Below are positions 45,530 through 55,123 of a stretch of 64,000 nt of DNA, one piece after another. The stretch is from contig NZ_FOWP01000005.1 in assembly GCF_900115475.1 (NCBI RefSeq), positions 310,001 to 374,000 on the forward strand, in the 5' to 3' direction. The position numbers and the translations under genes were made by a program. The stretch is from Ectopseudomonas composti. GTDB taxonomy: Bacteria; Pseudomonadota; Gammaproteobacteria; Pseudomonadales; Pseudomonadaceae. The notes beneath the pieces were generated by a model. The model was given only the letters and a program-made list of their open reading frames with translations, searched no databases and had not been told where the DNA came from. Numbering within the stretch: the stretch's first letter is position 1; each line of letters starts with the position of its first letter.

Positions 45530-46402
45530 GTGCAGAAGTTATTAGGTGCATTGATCATCGTCGCCTGTGTGCTCGGTGGCTACGTCATGGCCCATGGCGA
45601 GCTGGCCATGCTCTGGCAGCCGGCCGAGGTGATCATCATCGTCGGTGCAGGCTTTGGCGCTCTGGTGGTGGCCAATCCCAAGGATGTGCTGCTGGAAATG
45701 CTGCATCAGATCAAAGGCGTGTTCGTCTACAAGAAACGTGGCGAGGAGTTTCAGCGCCAGTTGTTGATGCTGCTCTATGAGCTGTTGGAGATGGTCGATG
45801 TCGGCGGCCTCAAGGTGCTCGATGCGCATATCGAGGAGCCCGAGCAGAGTGAACTGTTCGCCAAGTACCCGCTGATCCGTCAGGAGAAGAACCTGATGGC
45901 CTTCATTGCCGACAACTTCCGGCTGATGGCCATGGGCAAGATCAGCGCCCACGAACTCGAAGGTTTCCTCGAGCAGGAACTGGAGGCCATGGAGCATGTG
46001 CTGATGCAGCCGTCGCGCTCGCTGCACAAGATCGGCGAAGCCATGCCGGGCTTTGGCATCCTGGCGGCGATCCTCGGCATCGTCATCACTATGGGCAACA
46101 TCGGCGGCTCGGTGGCCGAAATCGGTGCCCACGTGGCTGCGGCGCTGGTGGGTACCTTCCTCGGCATCTTCATGTGCTATTGCGTGATGGAGCCGCTGTC
46201 GAGCGCCATGGGGCAGCGCATCAAGACCGAGATGTCGGCGCTCGAATGCGTGCGCACCACCCTGGTTGCGCATGTCGCCGGCAAGCCCACGCTGCTGGCG
46301 GTGGATGCCGGGCGCAAGCTGATCGAGCAGGACGTCAAGCCAGCCTTCAAGCAGCTGGAGATCTGGGTCAACCGTTACGAAGATGAAAGGGACGCTGCAT
46401 GA
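45530..46402 (+). CDS. motA: Flagellar stator protein MotA (LafT)
   Basis: A 290-residue stator subunit with GTG start, four membrane helices (about 3-22, 32-50, 168-190, 200-222) and a large cytoplasmic loop with conserved charged residues (KKRGEEFQRQLLMLLYELLEM). The proline-containing GIVITMGNIGG and CYCVMEPLSSAMG helices fit proton-type MotA. It starts one base after the fliA stop. Confidence 0.93.
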   Translation: MQKLLGALIIVACVLGGYVMAHGELAMLWQPAEVIIIVGAGFGALVVANPKDVLLEMLHQIKGVFVYKKRGEEFQRQLLMLLYELLEMVDVGGLKVLDAHIEEPEQSELFAKYPLIRQEKNLMAFIADNFRLMAMGKISAHELEGFLEQELEAMEHVLMQPSRSLHKIGEAMPGFGILAAILGIVITMGNIGGSVAEIGAHVAAALVGTFLGIFMCYCVMEPLSSAMGQRIKTEMSALECVRTTLVAHVAGKPTLLAVDAGRKLIEQDVKPAFKQLEIWVNRYEDERDAA

Positions 46403-47340
46403 AACAGCGCGGCGGCGAAGGCCACGAGATCATCATCAAGCGGCGTGGCAAGAAAGGTGGCCACGACGAGCATGGCGGTGCCTGGAAGGTGGCCTTCGCT
46501 GACTTCACCATGGCCATGATGGCGTTGTTCATGGTGCTGTGGATCATCCAGCCGCAGACCCAGGATGCCAGCCGCGCCAATGCCGATATGCTGAACAACC
46601 CGTTGGTCGATGGTGGCGCCGGCATCTTCGACGGTACCAGCACCACGCCGCTGGACCTCGATGGCGTGCCGGTGCAGGTCGCCCCGCGCCGCGACCCCGA
46701 GAATCGTGCACGCACGCCGCAGGAAGACCCCGGCGCGGCCCTGGGCGAGGGCCAGCCCGGCGAGCCGCGGCGCCCGCACTTTGCCGAGCCGCTGCAGATG
46801 CAGGAGCTGGCCAAGCTGATGGAAGAGCTGGCGCTGCAACTGGATGCCGAGGCCAATATCGAAGTCCAGGTGGTGCCGCAGGGGTTGCGCATCCTGATCA
46901 AGGACGACGCCCAGCGTTTCATGTTCAGCCGCGGTAGCGCGCGACTGGATCCGCATTTTGCCAGGCTGCTCGAACGTCTGGCCGCCATTCTGGCCAAGGT
47001 CGACAATCATCTGATCATCAGCGGCCATACTGATGCCACGCCTTATCGTGGCGTCGTCGGTGGCTACAACAACTGGAACCTGTCCGGCGACCGCGCATTG
47101 CGTGCACGTAACGTGATGGTCGAGGCCGGCCTGCCAGCCAGCACTGTGCTGCAGGTCACCGCTCAAGCGGATGGCATGCCCTTGTTGCCGAAGGATCCGG
47201 AGAACGGTGCCAACCGCCGTATCGAGCTGCTGTTGCTGACCAGTCAGGCCGAAGGCCTGTACCGCGAGTTGTTCGGTGAGGCCCAGGTGCGCGTGGAATA
47301 CCGTGCCGAGGGTGCGCAGCTCAGCGCGCCGGAGTCCTGA
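46399..47340 (+). CDS. motB: Flagellar stator protein MotB (LafU)
   Basis: A 313-residue stator subunit that overlaps motA by four bases (ATGA). The single membrane helix begins AFADFTMAMMALFMVLWII, containing the proton-carrying Asp35. A linker rich in Pro, Arg and Glu follows, then an OmpA-like peptidoglycan-binding domain (about 170-300) with IISGHTDATPYRG and NWNLSGDRALRARNVMVEAG. It closes the fliD-motB operon and converges with the regulator pair. Confidence 0.94.
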   Translation: MKQRGGEGHEIIIKRRGKKGGHDEHGGAWKVAFADFTMAMMALFMVLWIIQPQTQDASRANADMLNNPLVDGGAGIFDGTSTTPLDLDGVPVQVAPRRDPENRARTPQEDPGAALGEGQPGEPRRPHFAEPLQMQELAKLMEELALQLDAEANIEVQVVPQGLRILIKDDAQRFMFSRGSARLDPHFARLLERLAAILAKVDNHLIISGHTDATPYRGVVGGYNNWNLSGDRALRARNVMVEAGLPASTVLQVTAQADGMPLLPKDPENGANRRIELLLLTSQAEGLYRELFGEAQVRVEYRAEGAQLSAPES

Positions 47341-47358
47341 GCTGTGTCCAGTTCCGCT

Positions 47359-47826
47359 CTAAAGATTGTGCGTCGGGCAGTAGATCTGCCGAGTCTCCAG
47401 CGCATAGAGGCAGCCATCGAGGCTGGTCAGGCGAATGGTCGAACCCTTATGTCGACCATAGAGCAGGTTGAACACCAGTTCGTCGTCGGTTTCGCTGGCC
47501 AGTCCGGTGACCTGGCCATCTTCGACGCGCAGCCGGTAGTTGCCGAGAAAACCGTACTCCACCACCCCCGACGTCTCCAGGATGCTGTCGCCTTGCCGGG
47601 TCATGGCATAGAAGCGACCGTGGTTGACTTGCAGGCTGTGGCTGATTTCCAGCACCTGACCATTACTCAGATGAACTTGGCCGGTGGACTGGTAACGACC
47701 ATCGAGTTCGGCGCTGGAGATGAAGTTCAGCCATAGCACGAGCATGCTCAGCAGCATCGCCAGGGCCGTGGCGAGCATGGTCAGCAACCAGCCACCGCTG
47801 ATACCGCACTGTTTGCCCTGGCTCAT
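47359..47826 (-). CDS. ToxS-like membrane protein, partner of the ToxR-type regulator
   Basis: A 155-residue protein with one N-terminal helix (about residues 12-36, GGWLLTMLATALAMLLSMLVLW) and a periplasmic beta-rich domain (AELDGRYQSTGQVHLSNG; FYAMTRQGDSILE). It starts inside the last codons of the regulator gene (ATGA overlap), so expression is coupled. Two cysteines occur at the end (GCLYALETRQIYC). Topology and position parallel ToxS, which stabilises ToxR, but no sequence homology is claimed. A longer start at 47919 is rejected. Confidence 0.7.
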   Translation of the reverse strand: MSQGKQCGISGGWLLTMLATALAMLLSMLVLWLNFISSAELDGRYQSTGQVHLSNGQVLEISHSLQVNHGRFYAMTRQGDSILETSGVVEYGFLGNYRLRVEDGQVTGLASETDDELVFNLLYGRHKGSTIRLTSLDGCLYALETRQIYCPTHNL

Positions 47827-48659
47827 CGCAGGCACCTGCTCAGTTGGGTATCGGCCACCTGATTCAGCTGGCTTTCGTGCAGCATCAGCGAGCGTGCACC
47901 ACCGTTGGCCTGCAGGCACAGCAGTTCATAGAAACCGCCGCGCAGGCTCAGAACCAGGTTGGCCGGTTTGCTGGCCAGTACCGTAAGCCGACTGGTTAGC
48001 CCGTGGGTTTGCAGGATCAGCTGTTGCAGCCTTTGTGGATCCTGATCGGTGTAGCGCACGTGCAGTGAGCCCAGATTCATTTCACTGCTATGCAGGTCTG
48101 CGGGTTGACTGATGCTGTACAGCGCAGTGAACAGTGCAATGCCTATGGTGCTGAACAGGCTCAGAAGGATCAGCCAGGATGTCCGCTGGCGACTGTGGCG
48201 GTGCAGAAAGGCAGGTTGTAGCGTCGGCGTATCGAGTGGTTCGCTGACGGCACCGATGTCGTCGATGCTTGGCGGATAGACCAGAAAATTGGGGTTGAGC
48301 AGATAGCCACGGCGCGGCAGGGTCTGAATGATCTCGCGATTTTTCTCGTCGCCTAGCACCTGGCGCAGGGTATAGATCTGCTGGTTCAGGCTGCCTTGAC
48401 CGACGACCCGATCGGCCCAGGCATGGTTCATCAGTTCGTCACGCGACACCACTTCACCGGGCTCTTGCAGTAGGCGCTCGAGCAGGCGGCTGCCAGAGTA
48501 GCCCAGGTCGATTTTCTCCTCGATGCCGCTTTTGACCAGGGTCAGTTGATACAACGCTGGATAGAAATGTGCGTAGCAATCATTGCGTCCGGTCTTGATG
48601 ATCAGGCAGGCAATATTGCTTCCCGGCTCGGCGAGCGGCGTATCGGAGCTGGAATTCAT
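47823..48659 (-). CDS. Membrane-bound ToxR/CadC-type transcriptional regulator (LafZ-like)
   Basis: A 278-residue protein with a cytoplasmic winged-helix domain (about 10-115; SRLLERLLQEPGEVVSRDEL, LNQQIYTLRQVLGDEKNREIIQTLPRRGYLL), one membrane helix (about 160-180, SWLILLSLFSTIGIALFTALY) and a periplasmic domain of about 95 residues with two cysteines. This is the ToxR/CadC plan. It lies between motB and flagellin; the E. coli Flag-2 locus carries a transmembrane regulator, LafZ, in a similar place. A role in surface or envelope control of lateral flagella is inference. Confidence 0.82.
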   Translation of the reverse strand: MNSSSDTPLAEPGSNIACLIIKTGRNDCYAHFYPALYQLTLVKSGIEEKIDLGYSGSRLLERLLQEPGEVVSRDELMNHAWADRVVGQGSLNQQIYTLRQVLGDEKNREIIQTLPRRGYLLNPNFLVYPPSIDDIGAVSEPLDTPTLQPAFLHRHSRQRTSWLILLSLFSTIGIALFTALYSISQPADLHSSEMNLGSLHVRYTDQDPQRLQQLILQTHGLTSRLTVLASKPANLVLSLRGGFYELLCLQANGGARSLMLHESQLNQVADTQLSRCLR

Positions 48660-48936
48660 GCGGTCCTTAAGGCGAGCGGCGTTTCCGACTGGAAAAATCC
48701 GGGCGATGAGTGGTCGGCATTCTGGCGTCAGGAATATGCAGTGGCAAGTCTTGTGCCAGTCAATGGCCGCGTCCCGTAATGGTCTTGCTAGCCAGACGCA
48801 GCCGAATACTAGCCACTCTGCGGGTTAAGGCGACGCGATCAAGGATAATAGTGAAAGCTGCTCGATCATGCCGCAATTCGATTACGGTTGATCAATTTTG
48901 GTGATGAGGCAGGCAATGGTCCAGAGACCATGAAGA
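48660..48936. other. Non-coding gap upstream of the ToxR-type regulator
   Basis: No ORF with credible coding character. It must hold the promoter of the regulator on the minus strand, but I do not see a clear consensus. The stretch is less GC-rich than its surroundings (ATAATAGTGAAAG, GATCAATTTTGG). Confidence 0.5.
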
Positions 48937-48958
48937 ACGCCCCGCAGTGGCGGGGCGT
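48937..48958 (-). terminator. Terminator of the lateral flagellin gene
   Basis: 9-bp perfect stem ACGCCCCGC / GCGGGGCGT with AGTG loop, 42 bases after the flagellin stop, followed on the minus strand by TCTTC. Confidence 0.75.
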
Positions 48959-48999
48959 AGAAGGGGGGGCGCAATCCATTGCGCCTGGATGACGCGGGA

Positions 49000-49899
49000 T
49001 CAGCCCAGCAGGGACATGACCATGCCCGGCATCTGGCCGGCTTGTTTGAGCATGGAGATGCCGGACTGCATCAGCATGGAGTTCTTGCTCATGTTGGCAC
49101 TTTCCTTGGCGAAGTCGGCATCCATGATGCGACCCTTGGCCATGTCGGTGTTGTCCTTCATGTTGTTCAGGTTGTTGGCGGTGTGGTTCAGGCGGTTGAT
49201 GTTTGCACCAAACTGGGCACGCAGTTCGCCGATGCTGTCCAGCGCGTCGCTCAGGGTGTCGATCATGCCGTTGGCTGCGGTGCCGTCGGCGCCAGCGATC
49301 TCGGTGCCCGGAGTGGTGCTGTCCGGCGTAGCGTACTGAGCGGACAGGCCGTCCAGAGCGGTGGCCAGGTCACCCAGCGGGGTGGTGACGTCCAGGGTCA
49401 GGGTCTCGGCGGCGCTGGCGCCGATCTGGAAGTCCATGGCTGCGCCGAACTTGCCGGCGGTACCGTCGGTGGTGGTGCCGTCGCTGAACAGGTTCTCGCC
49501 AGCGTACTTGGTGTTCTTGACAATGTTGCCCAGTTCCTGACCCAGTTGGTCATACTCGGACTGCATCGCGTCGCGGTCTTTTTCGCTGGCAGTGGCGTTG
49601 GCCGCCTGGGTGGCCAGGTCTTTCATGCGCTGGACGATGTCGGTCATCTCGGTCAGCGCGCCTTCGGCGGTCTGCAGCAGGGAGACGGAGTCACCGGTGT
49701 TGCGGATGGCTACGTCCATACCGCGCGATTGAGCGTTCAGGCGGGTGGCGATCTGCAGGCCAGCAGCGTCGTCGGCGGCGGAGTTGATGCGCAGGCCGGT
49801 GCCCAGGCGCTGCTGGTTGGTGCCCAGAGCATTGTTGGTCTTGCCGAGGTTGGTCTGGGTGATCAGCGAGGAGTAGTTGGTATGAATCGACAGAGCCAT
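49000..49899 (-). CDS. fliC: Lateral-type flagellin (LafA)
   Basis: A 299-residue flagellin, short compared with polar flagellins of pseudomonads. The N-terminal D0/D1 (MALSIHTNYSSLITQTNLGK; QQRLGTGLRINSAADDAAGL) and C-terminal D0 (NMSKNSMLMQSGISMLKQAG) are intact; the variable centre (about 150-215) is small and Thr/Ala-rich. AAGGAA precedes the ATG. It is transcribed alone, away from the fliD operon. A clean sigma-28 promoter was not found in the 190-base upstream gap. Confidence 0.92.
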   Translation of the reverse strand: MALSIHTNYSSLITQTNLGKTNNALGTNQQRLGTGLRINSAADDAAGLQIATRLNAQSRGMDVAIRNTGDSVSLLQTAEGALTEMTDIVQRMKDLATQAANATASEKDRDAMQSEYDQLGQELGNIVKNTKYAGENLFSDGTTTDGTAGKFGAAMDFQIGASAAETLTLDVTTPLGDLATALDGLSAQYATPDSTTPGTEIAGADGTAANGMIDTLSDALDSIGELRAQFGANINRLNHTANNLNNMKDNTDMAKGRIMDADFAKESANMSKNSMLMQSGISMLKQAGQMPGMVMSLLG

Positions 49900-50041
49900 G
49901 ACGGTATTCCTTCAGTTGAGTGAAGCTGGCTGTGATTGCCTGCTGTAAGTGAAGGGCGACCGGCTTCCAGCGCTGATTAAATGGTGCTGAGGATTTTTTC
50001 GAGCGCGACTCGGGAGCCGCTCTGGCATGCGGCCTGAAATG

Positions 50042-50070
50042 AAAAACGGCGACCCTTGGGTCGCCGTTTT
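50042..50070. terminator. Bidirectional terminator between rubredoxin and flagellin
   Basis: AAAAACGGCGACCC / GGGTCGCCGTTTT around TT, with A/T tracts on both sides; it ends the rubredoxin transcript before it reaches the flagellin promoter. Confidence 0.92.
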
Positions 50071-50088
50071 GCTGAAAACCAGGCGTGA

Positions 50089-50256
50089 TCAGCCGATTTC
50101 GATCATCTCGAAATCCATCTTGCCAACGCCGCAGTCCGGGCATAGCCAGTCTTCCGGCACGTCTTCCCAGCGGGTGCCGGGAACGATGCCGTCATCCGGC
50201 CAGCCCTGGCTCTCGTCGTAAATCAGTCCACAGACCACGCATTGCCACTTTTTCAT
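50089..50256 (-). CDS. rubA: Rubredoxin
   Basis: A 55-residue iron protein beginning [15 protein letters not shown]. The two CxxC pairs that hold the single iron are CVVC (residues 6-9) and CPDC (39-42), with the conserved [20 protein letters not shown] between them. Rubredoxins of this type pass electrons to alkane hydroxylases via rubredoxin reductase. In P. aeruginosa rubA genes lie next to the glc operon, as here. Only one copy is visible here, not the tandem pair known from PAO1. Confidence 0.95.
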   Translation of the reverse strand: MKKWQCVVCGLIYDESQGWPDDGIVPGTRWEDVPEDWLCPDCGVGKMDFEMIEIG

Positions 50257-50396
50257 ATAAACCTCAGGCCAATCTCACGGTGTTGCGCGTCGCAAGCTAC
50301 CGCAATTGAACTGATGCGCCAAGCCGGCCAGCGGCAAACGCCGCCAGCCGGAGGGCCAACCAAAGTCGGGTCGTGCCGGGCACAACCCGCCAGGCT

Positions 50397-52097
50397 TTAG
50401 CGACTGGCCATCAGTGGATCGGTCAGGGCAATGCCGTACATCGCTATCAGCGCGATCAGGCCGGCCATGGCGAGATAGTAGAGTGTCGGCAGGATGGTCT
50501 TGCGCAGGGTGATGCCTTCACGCCCGAGCAGACCGACCGTGGCCGAGGCTGCCACCACGTTGTGGATGGCGATCATGTTGCCCGCTGCCGCACCAACCGA
50601 CTGCACCGCGACCATCATCGCCCCGGACACGCCAATCAGTTCCGCAGCGTTGAGCTGGAACTGCGACAGCATTAGGTTGGACACAGTGTTGGAGCCGGCG
50701 ATAAAGGCGCCCAGAGCGCCGACGGCCGGGGCGAAGAACGGGTACACCCCGCCGACGCTGTCAGCCACCAGTTGCGCCATGGCCACCGGCATCGACACCA
50801 GGTCGCTGCCATTGACGCCGGAGTTGATCAGGATGCGCACCATGGGAATGGTGAAGATCAGCACGAAGCCGGCGCCGAGCAGGGTCTTGCTCGACTCGCC
50901 CACCGCCGCCTTGAGCTCGGAGAAGCGCATGCGATGCAGGAAGAAGGTCACCAGCACGACCATGCACAGGATGCCACCCGGCAGGTACAGCGGCTCGATG
51001 GTGCCGGACACGCCGGTCTCACCGAGGATGTCTTTCCAGCCGAAGCTCAGGCCCAGCATTGCCGCCTTGAGCTCGGGGAAGGTGCGCGACACCACCAGGA
51101 ACACCGCTAGCAGCAGGTAGGGCGCCCAGGCCATGGGCACCGAGATCGGCGCCTTGCCAGCCACTTCGTCGAGCTTCATCTCGATCTTGCCCATCCAGTC
51201 GGACGGCCAGTCCTTGGGATCAGCGAAGTCCCAGCTGTCCTTCGGCAGCAGGAAGCCGGCCTTGGCGGCCGGTACCACGATGGCCAGGCCGACCAGGGCG
51301 CCGATCATCGAGGGGAATTCCGGGCCGAGGAACACGCCGGCTGCCATGTACGGCAGGGAGAAGGCGAAGGCGGTGAAGATGGCGAATGGCGCGATGGCCA
51401 GGCCTTCCTTCCAGCTCTGATTCTTGCCGAAGAAGCGCGTCATGATCATCACCATGATCAGCGGCATCAGCAGGCCGATCAGGCCGTGGGTGATGGCTAC
51501 CCGCGAGTAGATCAGGTGGAAGAAGGCTTCCCAGCTGCTGCCGGTGGCCACCAGTTGCTCGGTGATGCCGGTTCTGTCCAGACCCGAACCGACACCGACC
51601 AGGATAGGCGTGCCCACTGCGCCGAAGGATACCGGCGTCGATTGCACCATCATCCCCAGCACCACGGCGGCCAGTGCCGGGAAGCCCAGCGCTACCAGCA
51701 GCGGCGCGGCCACGGCGGCGGGGGTGCCGAAACCGGAGGCACCCTCGATGAAGCAGCCGAACAGCCAGGCAACTATCAGCGCCTGCACGCGGCGATCCGG
51801 GCTGATGTTGGAGAAGCCCCGGCGAATTGCCGCGATCCCTCCTGAGTGCTTGAGGGTGTTCAGCAGCAGGATCGCGCCGAAGATGATCCACAGGATCGCG
51901 GCTGTGAGAATCAGCCCCTGCAGACTGGAGGCGATGACCCGGTTGAGGGACATGTCCCAGGCCAGCAGGCCGATCAGGGCGGTGAGGACGAACACCAGCG
52001 GCATCGCGTACTTGGCCGGCCAGCGAAAGCCGATCAGCAGTACACCCGCTAGCACCAATGGCACGAAGGCCAGGATGGACAGCAGCGTTTGACTCAT
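50397..52097 (-). CDS. glcA: Glycolate/L-lactate permease (LldP/GlcA family)
   Basis: A 566-residue transporter with about 13 helices, starting [20 protein letters not shown]. It contains the family segments [19 protein letters not shown] and [17 protein letters not shown]. LctP-family members import lactate and glycolate with protons. Its place after glcDEFGB argues for glycolate as the main substrate. The ATG at 52097 is used; upstream in-frame codons to 52217 are Arg/Pro-rich and not membrane-like. Confidence 0.9.
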   Translation of the reverse strand: MSQTLLSILAFVPLVLAGVLLIGFRWPAKYAMPLVFVLTALIGLLAWDMSLNRVIASSLQGLILTAAILWIIFGAILLLNTLKHSGGIAAIRRGFSNISPDRRVQALIVAWLFGCFIEGASGFGTPAAVAAPLLVALGFPALAAVVLGMMVQSTPVSFGAVGTPILVGVGSGLDRTGITEQLVATGSSWEAFFHLIYSRVAITHGLIGLLMPLIMVMIMTRFFGKNQSWKEGLAIAPFAIFTAFAFSLPYMAAGVFLGPEFPSMIGALVGLAIVVPAAKAGFLLPKDSWDFADPKDWPSDWMGKIEMKLDEVAGKAPISVPMAWAPYLLLAVFLVVSRTFPELKAAMLGLSFGWKDILGETGVSGTIEPLYLPGGILCMVVLVTFFLHRMRFSELKAAVGESSKTLLGAGFVLIFTIPMVRILINSGVNGSDLVSMPVAMAQLVADSVGGVYPFFAPAVGALGAFIAGSNTVSNLMLSQFQLNAAELIGVSGAMMVAVQSVGAAAGNMIAIHNVVAASATVGLLGREGITLRKTILPTLYYLAMAGLIALIAMYGIALTDPLMASR

Positions 52098-52239
52098 GGG
52101 TTGGTTCCTTCTTTTTCTTGTGAACCACAGTTTTCCGGGGACACCCGGCGCCACGCATCTGGAAGGGGCGGGCGCTACGGCACCGACCTTTCCGCGAGCC
52201 GCGACGGCAGGGATCACCCATCGCCGCGCTCATGCTCGA

Positions 52240-52270
52240 AAGCCCCGACGGTCAGAAACCGTCAGGGCTT
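52240..52270 (-). terminator. Hairpin between glcB and glcA
   Basis: AAGCCC-C-GACGGT pairs with ACCGTC-A-GGGCTT around a five-base loop. A short T run lies on either side, so it may reduce read-through from glcB into glcA. Confidence 0.7.
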
Positions 52271-52281
52271 GTTACTGCTCA

Positions 52282-52344
52282 GTGGGAGGGGCTTTAGCCG
52301 CGAGCTTTTTGTAGTTGTTTGGTCGCGGCTAAAGCCCCTCCCAC
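52282..52344. repeat. Long perfect palindrome (Pseudomonas REP unit)
   Basis: GTGGGAGGGGCTTTAGCCGC (from 52282) is repeated as its exact reverse complement ending at 52344, giving 22 paired bases around a 19-base AT-rich loop. The GTGGGAGGGGCTTTAGCCGC unit is a common extragenic palindrome of this genus. Confidence 0.9.
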
Positions 52345-52349
52345 ATTAC

Positions 52350-54527
52350 TTAGGCCTCCTCTTTGAAGCGCAAACGCCAGGCATGCAGCAGCGGTTCGGT
52401 GTAGCCGGACGGCTGCTCGCGGCCCTTGAACACCAGGTCGCTGGCGGCGCGGAAGGCATGGGATTGTTCGAAGTTCGGCGCCATCGGGCGGTAGGCCGAA
52501 TCGCCAGCGTTCTGCCCGTCGACCACCTGCGCCATGCGCTGCAGGGTCTCGCGTACCTGGGTTTCGCTGACCACACCGTGGTGCAGCCAGTTGGCGATGT
52601 GTTGAGCCGAGATGCGCAGGGTGGCGCGGTCTTCCATCAGGCCGACGTTGTGGATATCCGGCACCTTGGAGCAGCCGACGCCTTGCTCGACCCAGCGCAC
52701 CACGTAACCGAGGATGCCCTGGCAGTTGTTGTCCAGTTCCTGCTGGATATCGCTGGCGCTCCACGGCCGTTCGGCGCTGACCGGCACACTGAGCAGGTCG
52801 TTGAGCAGGCTGTCGCGCTGGCTGGCCAGGTCGATCAGTTCCAGTTCGGTCTGCACCGCCTGCACGTCGATCTTGTGGTAGTGCAGCGCGTGCAGCACGG
52901 CGGCGGTGGGCGATGGTACCCAGGCGGTGTTGGCGCCGGCTTTCGGGTGACCGATCTTCTGCTCGAGCATGGCCGCCATCAGATCCGGCATGGCCCACAT
53001 GCCCTTGCCGATCTGCGCCTTGCCGCGTAGCCCGCAGGCCAGGCCGACCAGCACGTTGTTGCGCTCGTAGGCCTGGATCCAGGCGCTGGACTTCATGTCG
53101 CCCTTGCGCAGCATGGCGCCGGCTTCCATGGCGGTGTGCATCTCGTCGCCGGTGCGGTCGAGGAAACCGGTGTTGATGAAGGCCACGCGCGCGCTGGCGG
53201 CTTCGATGCAGGCCTTGAGGTTGACGCTGGTGCGCCGCTCCTCGTCCATGATGCCCATCTTCAGGGTATTGGCCGGCATGCCCAGCAACTGTTCGACGCG
53301 GCCGAACAGTTCGTTGGCGAAGGCCACTTCGAACGGCCCGTGCATCTTCGGTTTGACGATATAGACGCTGCCGGTGCGCGAGTTGCCGCGACGCTTGAGG
53401 TCATGCAGGGCGATCAGGCTGGTCATCACCGCATCGAGGATGCCTTCGGGAATCTCAAAGCCTTCACCATCGAGGATCGCCGGGTTGCTCATCAGGTGGC
53501 CGACGTTGCGCACGAACAGCAGCGAGCGGCCGTGCAGGGTCAGTTCGCTGCCGTCGGCGGCGGTGTAGACGCGATCCGGGTTGAGACGGCGAGTGATGCG
53601 CTTGCCGCCCTTGTCCAGCTCCTCGGCCAGATCACCTTTCATCAGGCCCAGCCAGTTGCGGTAGATCACCACCTTGTCGGCGGCGTCGACGGCGGCCACC
53701 GAGTCTTCGCAGTCCATGATGGTCGACAGCGCTGCCTCCATCAGTACGTCCTTCACGCCCGCCGCGTCAGTGCTGCCGATTAGGCTGCTGGCGTCGATCT
53801 GGATCTCGAAATGCAGGCCGTTGTTCTTCAGCAGCACTGCACGTGGTTTGGCAGCCTCGCCCTGGTAACCGACGAATTTCTCTGGCTGCGCCAGGGAGGT
53901 CTGTGCGCCGCTGCTCAGGGTCACCTGCAACTGGCCGGCAACGACCGCATAGGCGCTGGCATCGGCGTGCGAGCCTTTAGCCAACGGCGCGGCCTGGTCG
54001 AGGAAGGCGCGGGCGAAGGCGATCACCTTGGCGCCGCGCACTTCGTTGTAGCCGGGACCTTTGCTGGCGCCATCGTCTTCGCTGATCGCGTCGGTGCCGT
54101 ACAGCGCGTCGTACAGCGAGCCCCAGCGGGCATTGGCGGCGTTCAGCGCATAACGCGCGTTCATCACCGGCACCACCAGTTGTGGGCCGGCCTGGGTGGC
54201 GATCTCGCTGTCGACGTTGGTAGTGGTCGCTTTGACCTGCTTCGGCTGCGGCAGCAAATAGCCGATAGAGCCGAGGAAGGTGCGGTAGGCGTTCATGTCG
54301 CGGATCGGCCCGGGGTTGGCGCGGTGCCAGGCATCCAGCTCGGTCTGCAGACGGTCGCGCTCGGCCAGCAGGGCACGGTTGCGCGGCGCCAGGTCGTGCA
54401 CCAGCGCATCGAAACCGCTCCAGAAGGCTGCAGCCTCGATACCGCTGCCGGGCAGCACTTCGCTCTCGATGAATTGCTTGAGTTCGGCGGCCACCTGCAG
54501 GCGCTGACATTGCACGCGTTCGGTCAT
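52350..54527 (-). CDS. glcB: Malate synthase G
   Basis: A 725-residue enzyme that joins glyoxylate and acetyl-CoA to give malate, taking up the product of glycolate oxidation. Motifs include [16 protein letters not shown] (near residue 270), [23 protein letters not shown] (catalytic Arg/Glu region near residue 340-365), [18 protein letters not shown] and the C-terminal [20 protein letters not shown]. Length and motifs are those of isoform G rather than A. Confidence 0.97.
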   Translation of the reverse strand: MTERVQCQRLQVAAELKQFIESEVLPGSGIEAAAFWSGFDALVHDLAPRNRALLAERDRLQTELDAWHRANPGPIRDMNAYRTFLGSIGYLLPQPKQVKATTTNVDSEIATQAGPQLVVPVMNARYALNAANARWGSLYDALYGTDAISEDDGASKGPGYNEVRGAKVIAFARAFLDQAAPLAKGSHADASAYAVVAGQLQVTLSSGAQTSLAQPEKFVGYQGEAAKPRAVLLKNNGLHFEIQIDASSLIGSTDAAGVKDVLMEAALSTIMDCEDSVAAVDAADKVVIYRNWLGLMKGDLAEELDKGGKRITRRLNPDRVYTAADGSELTLHGRSLLFVRNVGHLMSNPAILDGEGFEIPEGILDAVMTSLIALHDLKRRGNSRTGSVYIVKPKMHGPFEVAFANELFGRVEQLLGMPANTLKMGIMDEERRTSVNLKACIEAASARVAFINTGFLDRTGDEMHTAMEAGAMLRKGDMKSSAWIQAYERNNVLVGLACGLRGKAQIGKGMWAMPDLMAAMLEQKIGHPKAGANTAWVPSPTAAVLHALHYHKIDVQAVQTELELIDLASQRDSLLNDLLSVPVSAERPWSASDIQQELDNNCQGILGYVVRWVEQGVGCSKVPDIHNVGLMEDRATLRISAQHIANWLHHGVVSETQVRETLQRMAQVVDGQNAGDSAYRPMAPNFEQSHAFRAASDLVFKGREQPSGYTEPLLHAWRLRFKEEA

Positions 54528-54591
54528 TTCTCTGTTCTCCTGTCTGCATCCGGTTGCGTGGGATGCCTATGAATTTCGTCTCGCCTCGATC

Positions 54592-54636
54592 AGTCCCCTC
54601 GCCCCTCTGGGGAGAGGGTTAGGGAGAGGGGAGAAA
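54592..54636. repeat. CCCCTCTGGGGAGAGGG-type repeat between glcB and glcG
   Basis: CCCCTCGCCCCTCTGGGGAG followed by AGGGTTAGGGAGAGGGGAG; same CCTCTCC/GGAGAGG family as at 9223, 35052 and 55072. Confidence 0.7.
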
Positions 54637-54650
54637 ACGATGCGCGCTGC

Positions 54651-55049
54651 TTACAGCACTGCTATCCCGGCCTTGGCCACCTGCGCGTCCTGCTCGGCCT
54701 TGACCCCGGACACGCCGACGGCACCGACTACCTGGCCTTCGATCACGATCGGTACACCACCTTCCAGCGAGGTGATCAGTGGCGCGCTGAGGAAGGCGCT
54801 GCGCCCGCCGTTGACCATGTCCTCGTAGCCCTTGGTTTCGCGACGACCGATGGCGGCGCTACGGGCCTTTTCGGTGGCGATGTAGGCGCCGATCGGCGCG
54901 CAACCGTCGAGGCGTTCCAGGGCCAGCGGATGGCCGCCGTCATCGACCACGGCGATGGCCACGGCCCAGCCCTGTTGCTGTGCTTCGCTGCGGGCGGCCT
55001 GGAGGATCTGGCTGACTTCGCTCTGGCTGAGTACGGCTTTGTGTTGCAT
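54651..55049 (-). CDS. glcG: GlcG/HbpS family protein
   Basis: A 132-residue soluble protein with the HbpS/GlcG fold signature: VAIAVVDDGGHPLALERLDG near residue 30-50 and a C-terminal GGVPIVIEGQVVGAVGVSGV. It is encoded in glc operons of many proteobacteria; its exact role in glycolate metabolism is unknown, while related proteins bind heme or cobalamin. The ATG at 55049 gives a protein of standard length. Confidence 0.9.
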   Translation of the reverse strand: MQHKAVLSQSEVSQILQAARSEAQQQGWAVAIAVVDDGGHPLALERLDGCAPIGAYIATEKARSAAIGRRETKGYEDMVNGGRSAFLSAPLITSLEGGVPIVIEGQVVGAVGVSGVKAEQDAQVAKAGIAVL

Positions 55050-55071
55050 GGCATACCTCGTTCTTGGCTTT

Positions 55072-55112
55072 TCTCCCCTCTCTCATTCATGGGAGAGGGG
55101 CCGGGGGGAGAG
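55072..55112. repeat. CCCCTCTC / GAGAGGGG repeat between glcG and glcF
   Basis: CCCCTCTCTCATTCATGGGA with GAGGGGCCGGGGGGAGAGGG downstream; lies in the 74-base gap inside the glc operon. Confidence 0.7.
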
Positions 55113-55123
55113 GGTTCAGGCTT

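Noticed and set aside
48741..48756. TGGCAAGTCTTGTGC with GG-N10-GC spacing on the plus strand
   Set aside because: It points into the 3' end of the flagellin gene with no plus-strand gene downstream, so it is probably a chance match.
49900..50030. A sigma-28 promoter for the lateral flagellin
   Set aside because: I looked for TAAA-N15-GCCGATAA on the minus strand; TTTAAT and GCCGGTCG are present but about four bases too close, so it is not called.
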